Source: Campylobacteraceae bacterium
GTDB taxonomy: Bacteria > Campylobacterota > Campylobacteria > Campylobacterales > Campylobacteraceae
Reading direction: 5' to 3'
NCBI GenBank assembly: GCA_031276365.1
Contig: JAISNG010000062.1
Location: forward strand, 1 to 17,311
DNA length: 17,311 nt
The position numbers and the translations under genes are program-made. Below, piece after piece: positions 8,883-15,469 of this stretch. The notes under the pieces were generated by a model. The model was not told where the DNA came from. It ran no database searches and was given only the letters and a program-made list of their open reading frames with translations. Numbering within the stretch: position 1 is the stretch's first letter; the number at the start of each line of letters is the position of its first letter.

Positions 8883-8885
8883 AAT

Positions 8886-9140
8886 ATGAAAAAAAATACC
8901 AAATTTATCTCCAAAACCAGAACAATAAGCAACAATATAGAGGAGTTTATCGGGCAGATTTTTCTGTGGTTTTTTGTTGCAGCGGCTTTTGTTTTGATGC
9001 AAGGTTTTTTCAGTACATTTTTGCATTTGATTTTCTACCTGCCGCTTTGTATAATCCTCTCAATACCTCTTGGTTTTTCCGTTACTATCGGCATTATTGC
9101 AATCATGAACATATGCAAAAACGCATTAAAGAAAAAATAA
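8886..9140 (+). CDS. Small two-helix membrane protein, unknown function
   Basis: An 84-residue protein with a basic N-terminus (MKKNTKFISKTR), a hydrophobic helix at about 23-46, a short break, a second hydrophobic helix at about 50-74, and a lysine-rich end. This suggests a hairpin in the inner membrane with both ends in the cytosol. It starts three bases after the def stop, so it is probably cotranslated with def although no clear Shine-Dalgarno sequence is visible. I do not recognise a family. Its place at the end of the protein-maturation operon makes a membrane role linked to that process conceivable, but this is only inference. Confidence 0.65.
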   Translation: MKKNTKFISKTRTISNNIEEFIGQIFLWFFVAAAFVLMQGFFSTFLHLIFYLPLCIILSIPLGFSVTIGIIAIMNICKNALKKK

Positions 9141-9300
9141 AATCCGATTTTGAGCGCTACAATAAGACCGTTATCTATAGAGCATATTTATTTTTTGCTT
9201 ATCACTACTTTCATATATTTTTACTTTAATCAACATAGATAAAAAATATCGTAGTTTTATTATACATATTATATTTAGTAGTTTTTATATATAAATTTTA
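9141..9300. other. AT-rich intergenic stretch
   Basis: This very AT-rich DNA follows the last gene of the tig operon. I see no gene, hairpin with T-run or repeat that I can support here. Confidence 0.5.
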
Positions 9301-9417
9301 TTATAAATCTATACCATTTAAAATAGCAACTTGAGAGAGCGGGTAAAATATCCTCCAATAATCAGGTAGGATTTGTTCGTTGCCGCTATATGTAAAAGCT
9401 GAGGTAATTGCGTTCAT
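9301..9417 (-). CDS. Possible 38-residue ORF or gene remnant
   Basis: Downstream of the lipoprotein gene, ATG at 9417 opens 38 codons of balanced composition containing LPDYWRIFYPLSQVAIL, ending in TAA at 9301-9303. The same frame stays open upstream (FEVSR) past the lipoprotein stop to about 9458. The segment is less AT-rich than its surroundings and may be the tail of a decayed gene. No family recognised and no strong ribosome-binding site. Confidence 0.3.
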   Translation of the reverse strand: MNAITSAFTYSGNEQILPDYWRIFYPLSQVAILNGIDL

Positions 9418-9446
9418 GCGGCTCACTTCAAAAAATTCGCAATATT

Positions 9447-10028
9447 TTATTTCAATAAATTAGGAAATTGCGGATTAGTGATGATTTCATTAATCATTTC
9501 TTGGACGAATGGAGTAAATGAACTTGCCAAATCATCGCAGACGCTTCCGAAATATGTTGATGAAGAGTAGTCTTTAGTAATATAAGTTTTAAAAAAATGT
9601 CCATTCGTTGAAAATACTTTTAGGGTCATTTGCAAAAATATACTGTGGTCAAAAAGAGTTCCTTTAATGCCTTGATTAATGCTTTCTATCTGGACGCCTA
9701 TTCTGCTTTTTGAATATTTATCGTAAATACCTGCTATTTTTAATTCATTTTCAAAAGCACGCTGTATAAACTCTTCAATATTTTCATTGTGCGGAGTAAC
9801 TACATAATGCGGTATCATTAAGCTTCCGCAATAAAAACCATTTTTGCGCATATAAAACATATTATTCGGCGCTGATGATGTAAAATCATCTACTCCAACA
9901 TTAACTCCTTCAAATTCTTTCAATTTTATTATATTTTCTGTTGATACATTATAATTTTTCATTTTCGTTGTGCAGCCCGTAAATAGAAAAACTATTATGA
10001 TAAGACTAAAAACAGTTACAAATTTCAC
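9447..10028 (-). CDS. Putative lipoprotein, unknown function
   Basis: A 193-residue protein with a lipoprotein signal peptide: a basic start, a hydrophobic core (VFSLIIIVFLF) and the lipobox FTGC with Cys19 as the residue to be lipidated. The Thr-Thr after the cysteine does not look like an inner-membrane retention signal, so the outer membrane is likely. The mature part mixes strand-like and helical segments with two further cysteines; I cannot assign a family. The start codon is GTG at 10028, chosen because AAGGAG lies seven bases upstream and it begins the signal peptide. It is divergent from the XRE regulator gene; its probable -10 box falls inside a palindrome that may be that regulator's operator. 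Confidence 0.8.
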   Translation of the reverse strand: MKFVTVFSLIIIVFLFTGCTTKMKNYNVSTENIIKLKEFEGVNVGVDDFTSSAPNNMFYMRKNGFYCGSLMIPHYVVTPHNENIEEFIQRAFENELKIAGIYDKYSKSRIGVQIESINQGIKGTLFDHSIFLQMTLKVFSTNGHFFKTYITKDYSSSTYFGSVCDDLASSFTPFVQEMINEIITNPQFPNLLK

Positions 10029-10057
10029 TTTTTAGCTCCTTGTTTCTATTTCTAAAC

Positions 10058-10069
10058 TAACTATAGTTA
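10058..10069. promoter_or_regulatory. Palindromic operator candidate
   Basis: TAACTATAGTTA is a perfect 12-base palindrome in the gap between the divergent lipoprotein and XRE genes. Read on the minus strand it contains TATAGT, suitably placed as the lipoprotein -10 box. A related site, TAACCATAG (10111-10119), matching eight of nine bases of the palindrome's left part, lies just before the XRE start codon. Binding by the XRE protein is inferred. Confidence 0.45.
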
Positions 10070-10128
10070 TTTGAGAAAGAATTTTAATCCAAATATACTT
10101 ATAGCAAGTTTAACCATAGGTAGTTTTT

Positions 10129-10386
10129 ATGCGGGAAATTATTTTTGATGATGATGAGCTGTATAGGCGTATTGGTTACAATGTCGCAAAAATACGAAAA
10201 TCAAAAAATATAAGTCAGCTTGATTTGGCGCTTGCTATCGGATTAAAATCAGTTGGTCTGATATCCGTTGCAGAGATTTATCACAACAAAAAACATTTTA
10301 ATATCTCACATTTAAGTAAAATCGCCGCTGTTTTAGATGTGGATATCTGCGAATTTTTCAAAAAAGCAGATGATACGCTATCTTAA
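10129..10386 (+). CDS. XRE-family helix-turn-helix regulator
   Basis: An 85-residue protein made almost entirely of one Cro/C1-type helix-turn-helix: IGYNVAKIRKSKNISQLDLALAIG is the first half, and NISHLSKIAAVLDVDICEFF the final helices. Such small proteins usually act as dimeric repressors; similar domains are common in phage, toxin-antitoxin and island control genes. ATG at 10129 follows AGGTAG and a possible -10 box TATACT at 10094-10099. The recognition region has an unusual LKSVGLISVAEIYHNKK where many relatives have a plainer recognition helix. It is divergent from the lipoprotein gene and upstream of the 465-residue orphan, either of which it might control. Confidence 0.85.
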   Translation: MREIIFDDDELYRRIGYNVAKIRKSKNISQLDLALAIGLKSVGLISVAEIYHNKKHFNISHLSKIAAVLDVDICEFFKKADDTLS

Positions 10387-10581
10387 TATATGGGTTGCGG
10401 CATTCATGAGAAGCAGTATTTAGCTCCAAAATCCGTTTTTGCGACGAAGCGATAAAAAATCAACATTTAAACTATTTCATAAAACAATGAAAAGCCTTAA
10501 GCATATAAAAATTTGATTGATTAGGGTTTTGCGTTGACTTTTTAGAAATGATAATATCTATTTCAAACAATCAAGTTCTTG

Positions 10582-10624
10582 TTGTACTCAAAATAAAAGA
10601 GTGTTATAATAACTAATTATTAGT
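10582..10624 (+). promoter_or_regulatory. Promoter and start-site inverted repeat of the orphan gene
   Basis: TTGTAC (10582-10587), a 17-base spacer and TATAAT (10605-10610) form the best two-part sigma-70 promoter in the window. Directly after it, ACTAAT and ATTAGT around one T (10612-10624) form an inverted repeat at the expected transcription start, a classic place for a repressor site. Confidence 0.6.
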
Positions 10625-10647
10625 CGGTTTTAGAGGAAAGGGACGTA

Positions 10648-12045
10648 ATGGAAAAGGATTTTAACAAGTTTTTTTGGGAACTGTTGGGCGTTAAACATAG
10701 AGTTTATGATATGGAAGATATTTTTTTATCAAATAATGATAGAAAGGATAGATATGAAAAACAATTTGAAAGGTTTTTAAAAGAGCCTTTCAAACTAAGC
10801 AATGATGAGTATTATAAATTGCTTACTGTAGAAGCGCGTGTTTTTTGTCAACTATTTCCACATGAAGGAAATAAATATCTTTCTTTCTGTGTAAATCAGG
10901 TCATAAATGCGATACTCAACTATAAACTATTTTTATGGCTTAAATTGGATAAACAGCAGTTTATCAACATGTTCGCTTTTCAGATGGCTTTAATCGTAGA
11001 GCATATGCATAAAAACGAGCTTGACACTTTTGCCCAAAGAGGACCAAGCAAGTATTATGGTGAGCATATGCATAAAAACAAGCTTGACACAAGAGCATTT
11101 GATGAGAGTTTAGATAAAAAAAGTTTTTATCCATTTATTAAAGATATATCAGCTAATGCTTTGGCAAGTTCTTATTACACTGAATATTTAGAAAATATAA
11201 GAGAATATTTATCTCAAAAAAATAAAAATGCTGAAAATGAAAAAAATGACAATGAGATAAAGAAATATGATGATGCAGAACAGTTCTCTAAATTGGAAAA
11301 ATGCTATCAAGAAAGAATTGGTCAATGGCAAAAAAATAAATCTCTACCGTCTTTTATCGATATTATCTTAATATCATTTTGCAAAACAAAAGATGAAAAA
11401 TCGGATTATTATGTAATACAGATGTTGCTTGCAAGAGCATTTCTTCACATAAGAAAACATAAAAATATTTTTAAAGATGATATTGAAAACTTTTTTTTAG
11501 AACAATTAAAAAAATTTAGAGAAGAGTTAAAAAAGCTTTTTAAAAACAATAAAAAAGCTTTGATTAAAGAGAAACAATGTCAATATTTAATGCCTGTCGA
11601 TGATATCATAGATATGGTTTCAAATTCCTGCTCACCTGAAGATATTACGGGATTTTTTAGCGAAATTGGTCCAATTATTGAACTGCTCTCTCAATCCGAA
11701 TTTGGCAAAATGATATCGCAAAAAATTCAAGAGTCATGCAAGATAGGCAATAAAACCGATATCGCTTTGATGTTCAATGAAAAACAATATATACAAGTAA
11801 TTGAAGTATTGGACAGCCAAAATGCACTTTTATATCAACCTCGCATTTTTCTCATACAATTTATAGCCGCATTGAAACTAAACGATGACAAATTGGCAAG
11901 ACAATATTGGAAATTACTTAATAGAAATCTTCCTGTTTTGCGTAAATTTCAAAAAAATGATTTCAAAAAAATAGCCCAAAATACTGATGACTTGGAAGAA
12001 TGTATAAAAAAAATTTCTAAATTTTTAGAAAATGTCGGCAATTAA
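10648..12045 (+). CDS. Orphan 465-residue cytosolic helical protein
   Basis: No signal peptide or convincing membrane helix is seen, and I do not recognise a family. The protein is rich in Lys, Asn, Asp, Glu, Phe and Ile. A charged, probably disordered stretch of Lys/Asn/Glu at about 190-220 divides an N-terminal part from a helical C-terminal half. The last 80 residues (from about ALLYQPRIFLIQF through QYWKLLNRNLP) look like tandem helices of TPR type, but this is only by eye. An in-frame repeat occurs: EHMHKNELDT at 118-127 recurs as EHMHKNKLDT at 139-148. GAGGAAAGGG precedes ATG at 10648. The gene is visibly more AT-rich than the housekeeping genes around it, suggesting horizontal origin. 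Two 43-residue genes follow on the same strand after 92 bases. Confidence 0.75.
   Translation: MEKDFNKFFWELLGVKHRVYDMEDIFLSNNDRKDRYEKQFERFLKEPFKLSNDEYYKLLTVEARVFCQLFPHEGNKYLSFCVNQVINAILNYKLFLWLKLDKQQFINMFAFQMALIVEHMHKNELDTFAQRGPSKYYGEHMHKNKLDTRAFDESLDKKSFYPFIKDISANALASSYYTEYLENIREYLSQKNKNAENEKNDNEIKKYDDAEQFSKLEKCYQERIGQWQKNKSLPSFIDIILISFCKTKDEKSDYYVIQMLLARAFLHIRKHKNIFKDDIENFFLEQLKKFREELKKLFKNNKKALIKEKQCQYLMPVDDIIDMVSNSCSPEDITGFFSEIGPIIELLSQSEFGKMISQKIQESCKIGNKTDIALMFNEKQYIQVIEVLDSQNALLYQPRIFLIQFIAALKLNDDKLARQYWKLLNRNLPVLRKFQKNDFKKIAQNTDDLEECIKKISKFLENVGN
10999..11090 (+). repeat. In-frame direct repeat inside the orphan gene
   Basis: Twenty-nine bases at 10999-11027 recur at 11062-11090 with one difference (G or A in ...AAACG/AAGCTT). 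The offset is 63 bases, exactly 21 codons, so the duplication keeps the frame. Only these bases, not the whole 63-base unit, are shared. Confidence 0.85.
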
Positions 12046-12086
12046 GGTGGTATAAAGTTTCATTCGAGTTACAATTTCCACTATGT

Positions 12087-12109
12087 ATTTCAAGACAAGT
12101 GTTTGAAAT
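12087..12109. promoter_or_regulatory. Inverted repeat upstream of the small-protein pair
   Basis: ATTTCAA (12087-12093) and TTGAAAT (12103-12109) form seven-base arms nine bases apart, 28 bases before the start of the first 43-residue gene. It may be an operator or leader structure; there is no further evidence. Confidence 0.3.
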
Positions 12110-12137
12110 GCAAATTCTTTATAAAGGAGGGAATTCA

Positions 12138-12269
12138 ATGGCAAAGCAAGACGATTTGGACAATCACGCCAACCAGTGCAATCCAAATAACGATGAATAT
12201 TGGAATTCGCGAGATGAGGAAAAGCCTGACGACGACCATAATAGTCAAGACGATGACGATGATGAGTAG
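12138..12269 (+). CDS. 43-residue acidic, disordered-looking protein
   Basis: ATG at 12138 follows a near-perfect Shine-Dalgarno (AAAGGAGGG, 12123-12131). The 43 residues begin MAKQDDLDNHANQCNPNNDE, continue YWNSRDEEKP and end in a nearly pure Asp/Glu tail, so the protein is strongly acidic and probably unfolded. I recall short bacterial proteins with the pattern D-N-H-A-N-Q-x-N-P-N-N followed by Tyr/Trp and Ser-Arg, uncharacterised and often near the SMP-like small protein found here just downstream; this is memory, not a search. Its single cysteine at position 14 is at a site that I recall as hydrophobic in relatives. It shares strand, length and strong ribosome-binding site with the next gene. 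Confidence 0.8.
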   Translation: MAKQDDLDNHANQCNPNNDEYWNSRDEEKPDDDHNSQDDDDDE

Positions 12270-12304
12270 TCTAATATTTTTGACAAAATAAGGAGGAAAA
12301 AAAT

Positions 12305-12436
12305 ATGTCAAAATCAACCAAAATGGCGCCAAAAGATGCAGCCAGAATCCAATCTGCCGAAGCAAAGCAAAATGGCGGCGCTGTATCAAAAGGTTCTTTT
12401 GCGGCTAAAGCTCAAAAAGCTGCGGCTAAAAAATAA
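12305..12436 (+). CDS. 43-residue SMP/LEA-like small protein
   Basis: ATG at 12305 is preceded by AGGAGG (12291-12296). The 43 residues fit a pattern I associate with short bacterial relatives of plant seed maturation (SMP, LEA group 5) proteins: an acceptor-like start MAPKDAARIQSAEAK, then NGGAVSKGSFAAKAQ and an alanine/lysine tail. It is basic, while its upstream partner is very acidic. The plant family is linked to drying tolerance, but the role of the bacterial miniatures is unknown to me and should not be inferred from the name. The 35-base gap to the partner and the terminator-like hairpin four bases after its stop suggest a two-gene unit, possibly also read from the 10648 gene's promoter. 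Confidence 0.8.
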   Translation: MSKSTKMAPKDAARIQSAEAKQNGGAVSKGSFAAKAQKAAAKK

Positions 12437-12439
12437 CAA

Positions 12440-12463
12440 GCAGGGGAGGAAAACCTCCCCTGC
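12440..12463 (-). terminator. Strong hairpin terminator, best in the minus direction
   Basis: GCAGGGGAGG (12440-12449), loop AAAA and CCTCCCCTGC (12454-12463) form a perfect ten-pair GC-rich stem. Read on the minus strand it is followed by TTGTTATTTTTT, so it is a good intrinsic terminator for the rpsT-prfA transcript, 120 bases past the prfA stop. On the plus strand it ends the small-protein unit, but the T-run there is delayed and poor. Confidence 0.8.
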
Positions 12464-12583
12464 CATCACTATCGCAATTTTTGATATCCACTTGATTTTA
12501 TTGCTTGCCAATTTTATTGTTATCTCTCGTTTTTTGACTAAAACTATGGTTTTTTGAAAAAAGTCCAAACAGTAAAGGTTTGA

Positions 12584-13651
12584 TTACAGCCCTGCGTTTT
12601 TCATCTGTTCGGATTGGAAGTGCGCGATTAGAGGTTCTACTATCTCGTCAAAAAGCCCTCCCTCTATGATTGCGTCAAGTCTGTAAAGCGTGAGGTTAAT
12701 TCTATGGTCGCTTATGCGGTTTTGCGGAAAGTTGTAAGTCCTTATGCGCTCACTTCTATCGCCTGAGCCAACTTGTGATTTTCTATCCGTCATCTCTTGC
12801 CTCAAGCGCTCCCCTTCTTGCATCTCATAAAGCCTTGCTCTTAAAACTTTCATAGCGGCGTCTTTGTTTTTGTGCTGTGATTTGCCGTCTTGATTTACGA
12901 CGACGATGCCTGTGGGGATATGGGTGATTCTAACGGCGCTGTCTGTTGTATTTACGGATTGTCCTCCATGACCTGAGCTTCTCATAACGTCAATCTTCAA
13001 ATCATTCGGATTTATCTGTACATCAACTTCATCAACTTCGGGCATGACGGCTACGGTAACGGCTGATGTGTGCACTCTTCCTTGAGATTCGGTTTCTGGC
13101 ACTCTTTGGACTCTATGCGTGCCGCCCTCATGTTTTAAGCGGCTGTATGCGCCTTTGCCCTGTATCAAGGCGATAATCTCTTTGAAACCGCCCAAAATGC
13201 CTTCGCTTTGACTTACTATCTCAACCTTCCATCGTTTGCTTTCGGCATATCTCACGTATGCCTTAAACAGGTCTGCGACAAACAGCGCGGCTTCATCTCC
13301 ACCTGTTCCTGCGCGTATCTCAAGAAATATATTTTTATCGTCGTTTGGGTCTTTTGGAAGAAGCAAAACTCTTATCTCGTTTTCAAGTATCTCTTTGTTG
13401 CGCTCCAGTTCTCTTAACTCCTCTTTTGCTAGGTCGCCAAGTTCGGTGTCTTCAAGCAAATCTCTGTTTGTGTCAATGCTCTCGCAGATGTTGATATAAT
13501 TTTTAGCTTTTGTGTAAATCTCTTCAAGCGATGCCTGCTCTTTTGAAAGTTCAGTCATTTTTTTAATATCCGCAGATATATTAATGTCCGACAAGAGCGA
13601 TGAAAGCTCAATATAGCGATTGATGAACGGTAAGAGTTTGTTTTTTAGCAT
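12584..13651 (-). CDS. prfA: Peptide chain release factor 1
   Basis: It recognises UAA and UAG in the ribosomal A site and triggers release of the finished peptide. Counting from ATG at 13651 the protein has 355 residues. The codon-recognition tripeptide is Pro-Glu-Thr at 185-187 in RVPETESQGR, the RF1-type PxT motif, and the catalytic GGQ is at 229-231 in SSGHGGQSVN. The open frame extends five codons upstream to a TTG at 13666, but homologues begin at MLKNKL and no good ribosome-binding site supports either start. It follows rpsT by 21 bases and is probably cotranscribed with it, ending at the hairpin 12440-12463. Confidence 0.95.
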   Translation of the reverse strand: MLKNKLLPFINRYIELSSLLSDINISADIKKMTELSKEQASLEEIYTKAKNYINICESIDTNRDLLEDTELGDLAKEELRELERNKEILENEIRVLLLPKDPNDDKNIFLEIRAGTGGDEAALFVADLFKAYVRYAESKRWKVEIVSQSEGILGGFKEIIALIQGKGAYSRLKHEGGTHRVQRVPETESQGRVHTSAVTVAVMPEVDEVDVQINPNDLKIDVMRSSGHGGQSVNTTDSAVRITHIPTGIVVVNQDGKSQHKNKDAAMKVLRARLYEMQEGERLRQEMTDRKSQVGSGDRSERIRTYNFPQNRISDHRINLTLYRLDAIIEGGLFDEIVEPLIAHFQSEQMKNAGL

Positions 13652-13672
13652 AAAAAGAGGGGTCAAAACCGC

Positions 13673-13948
13673 TTAAGCGGTTTTGGTTTTCAAAGAGTTG
13701 ACAAGTTTGGCAAGCCTGCTTACTTTTCTGGCTGCCGTATTTTTTGTTAAAATACCTTTGCCGACATAAGAATGAATATCTTTGTTAGCTGTTACAAATG
13801 CCGTATCTGCAGCTACGGTATCGTTTGCACTAACAGCTGTTAGCACATTTTTTGTTAGATTTCTGATACGAGTTTTATAAAATCTATTTCTCTCGGTTCT
13901 AATCTTCGTCTGCCTTGCGCGTTTTTCCGAGGATTTATGATTTGCCAT
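13673..13948 (-). CDS. rpsT: 30S ribosomal protein S20
   Basis: A small, very basic protein that binds 16S rRNA early in assembly of the 30S subunit. The 91 residues show the family start MANHKSSEKRARQ and the helical basic body ending RLAKLVNSLKTKTA. An upstream in-frame ATG at 13990 would add 14 residues unlike S20 and is rejected; AAAAGG stands upstream of ATG at 13948. It is the first gene of the rpsT-prfA pair, with a TATAAT -10 box on the minus strand at 13982-13987. Confidence 0.95.
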   Translation of the reverse strand: MANHKSSEKRARQTKIRTERNRFYKTRIRNLTKNVLTAVSANDTVAADTAFVTANKDIHSYVGKGILTKNTAARKVSRLAKLVNSLKTKTA

Positions 13949-13981
13949 AGTAAAATGCCTTTTTTGAAAATTTAGTGCTGG

Positions 13982-13987
13982 ATTATA
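13982..13987 (-). promoter_or_regulatory. -10 box for rpsT-prfA
   Basis: TATAAT on the minus strand lies 34 bases upstream of the rpsT start codon. A good -35 hexamer is not visible. Confidence 0.6.
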
Positions 13988-14080
13988 CATAATTACAAAT
14001 TAGACGAAACTTAATTTAAGTAAATCTTAATACTGTTCTATCTTTTTTGCGATAAAATAGAAAATTTACTGTTTGTTTGT

Positions 14081-14086
14081 TACAAT
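14081..14086 (+). promoter_or_regulatory. Candidate -10 box for glmM-lspA
   Basis: TACAAT lies 37 bases before the glmM start, after an AT-rich stretch with TTTG repeats. It faces away from the rpsT promoter, so the two operons diverge from a gap of about 170 bases. Confidence 0.5.
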
Positions 14087-14122
14087 ACACAATTATTTTT
14101 TGCAAAAGCTTAAGGATTGGTC

Positions 14123-15469
14123 ATGAAACTATTCGGAACGGATGGAGTGAGGGGAAAAGCCGGTGAAAAACTGAGCGCCGCAACAGCAATAAAACTTGCG
14201 ATGGCTGCGGGAATATTTTTTAGAAAAAACTCACTAACAAACAAAATTTTGGTAGGCAAAGATACAAGAAAAAGCGGCTATATGATAGAAAATGCGATAG
14301 TTTCAGGGCTTACCGCAGTAGGATATAATGTCATACAAATAGGTCCGATGCCGACTCCTGCGATTGCCTTTTTGACCGAAGACATGAGATGTGATGCTGG
14401 AATCATGATAAGCGCATCTCACAACAGTTATTTTGACAACGGCATCAAATTTTTTGACCACACAGGCTACAAACTTGACGTCAAGGATGAAGAGGAGATA
14501 GAGAAAATCTACTTTAACTCCGACCTGATAGAGCAAAATCAAAAAGTAGAGCTTGAGATAGGCACTTCAAAACGCATTGACGACGTGATAGGGCGCTATA
14601 TTGTCCATATAAAAAACTCGTTTCCGAAAGATTTGACGCTAAAAGATAAACGAATAGTGCTTGATGTGGCAAACGGCGCGGCTTATAAAGTCGCTCCTAC
14701 GGTTTTCAGCGAACTTGGAGCCGATGTTTTTGTGATAAACGACGAGCCCAACGGCAGCAATATAAACCTTTCATGCGGCGCTTTACATCCACAAAAACTT
14801 GGCGAAGAGGTTGTGAAATTTCGCGCTGATATCGGTTTTGCGTTTGACGGAGATGCCGACCGCCTTGTCGTAGTAAACGAACATGGCAAAGTAGTAGAAG
14901 GCGACAAGCTTTTGGGTGTTTTAGCTAACTATATGAAGGTAAACTCTCTGCTGAAAAGCGACTATGTGGTGGCTACTGATATGAGCAATCAAGCGTTGGA
15001 GAATTTTTTAAAAACTAAAGGCATCAAGCTTGCGCGTTGCTGTGTGGGCGATAAATATGTTCTGGAAAAACTAAAAGAGCTTGGCTCAAACTTCGGCGGC
15101 GAGCAGAGCGGACATATCATCTTTTCAGACTTTGCAAAGACAGGTGATGCGCTTGTGGCGGCTCTTCAAGTGATGGCGTATCTGCTTACAAAAGAGGAGA
15201 AAGTTGCAAGCAGCGCGGGATTAAATCCTTTTGAACTTTATCCGCAAAATCTAATTAATTTGGAAGTGGGCAAAAAAATACCGCTTGAAGAGATAGATGG
15301 CTATCAAGAATTTTGCGATAAGTTGAAAAGTCAAAATATAAGACCGCTTATCAGATATTCCGGTACTGAAAATCTGCTGCGGATTTTACTTGAAGCAAGC
15401 GATGAGAAAGTGCTGCGCGAAGTATCCGAAGAGAGCAAAGAGTTTTTCAAAAGGGTACTGAATGGCTAA
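14123..15469 (+). CDS. glmM: Phosphoglucosamine mutase
   Basis: It interconverts glucosamine-6-phosphate and glucosamine-1-phosphate on the route to UDP-N-acetylglucosamine for peptidoglycan and lipopolysaccharide. The 448 residues have the start KLFGTDGVRGKAG, the phosphoserine loop ISASHNS with Ser99, the magnesium loop DGDADR at 242-247, the sugar-binding loop GGEQSGH at 325-331, and the C-terminal phosphate-binding loop RYSGTEN at 411-417. SASHN and GEQSGH favour GlmM over general phosphomannomutases. ATG at 14123 follows AAGGA (14112-14116) at good spacing; the in-frame TTG at 14117 is rejected. Its last eight bases overlap the start of lspA. Confidence 0.96.
   Translation: MKLFGTDGVRGKAGEKLSAATAIKLAMAAGIFFRKNSLTNKILVGKDTRKSGYMIENAIVSGLTAVGYNVIQIGPMPTPAIAFLTEDMRCDAGIMISASHNSYFDNGIKFFDHTGYKLDVKDEEEIEKIYFNSDLIEQNQKVELEIGTSKRIDDVIGRYIVHIKNSFPKDLTLKDKRIVLDVANGAAYKVAPTVFSELGADVFVINDEPNGSNINLSCGALHPQKLGEEVVKFRADIGFAFDGDADRLVVVNEHGKVVEGDKLLGVLANYMKVNSLLKSDYVVATDMSNQALENFLKTKGIKLARCCVGDKYVLEKLKELGSNFGGEQSGHIIFSDFAKTGDALVAALQVMAYLLTKEEKVASSAGLNPFELYPQNLINLEVGKKIPLEEIDGYQEFCDKLKSQNIRPLIRYSGTENLLRILLEASDEKVLREVSEESKEFFKRVLNG

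Noticed and set aside
8846..9229. Plus-strand ORF of 127 codons overlapping def and the small membrane protein
   Set aside because: It is another frame of real genes, has an aromatic-rich unnatural composition, and the 8886 frame has clear membrane-protein structure.
10390..10455. 22-codon ORF after the XRE gene (starts MGCGIHEKQY)
   Set aside because: It has no ribosome-binding site and is too short to support; the gap to 10581 is otherwise without recognisable features.
12103..12291. Plus-strand ORF of 62 codons over the small-protein region
   Set aside because: It is out of frame with the strong Shine-Dalgarno and ATG at 12138; its Thr/Met/Ile-rich sequence is a shadow of the acidic 43-residue gene.
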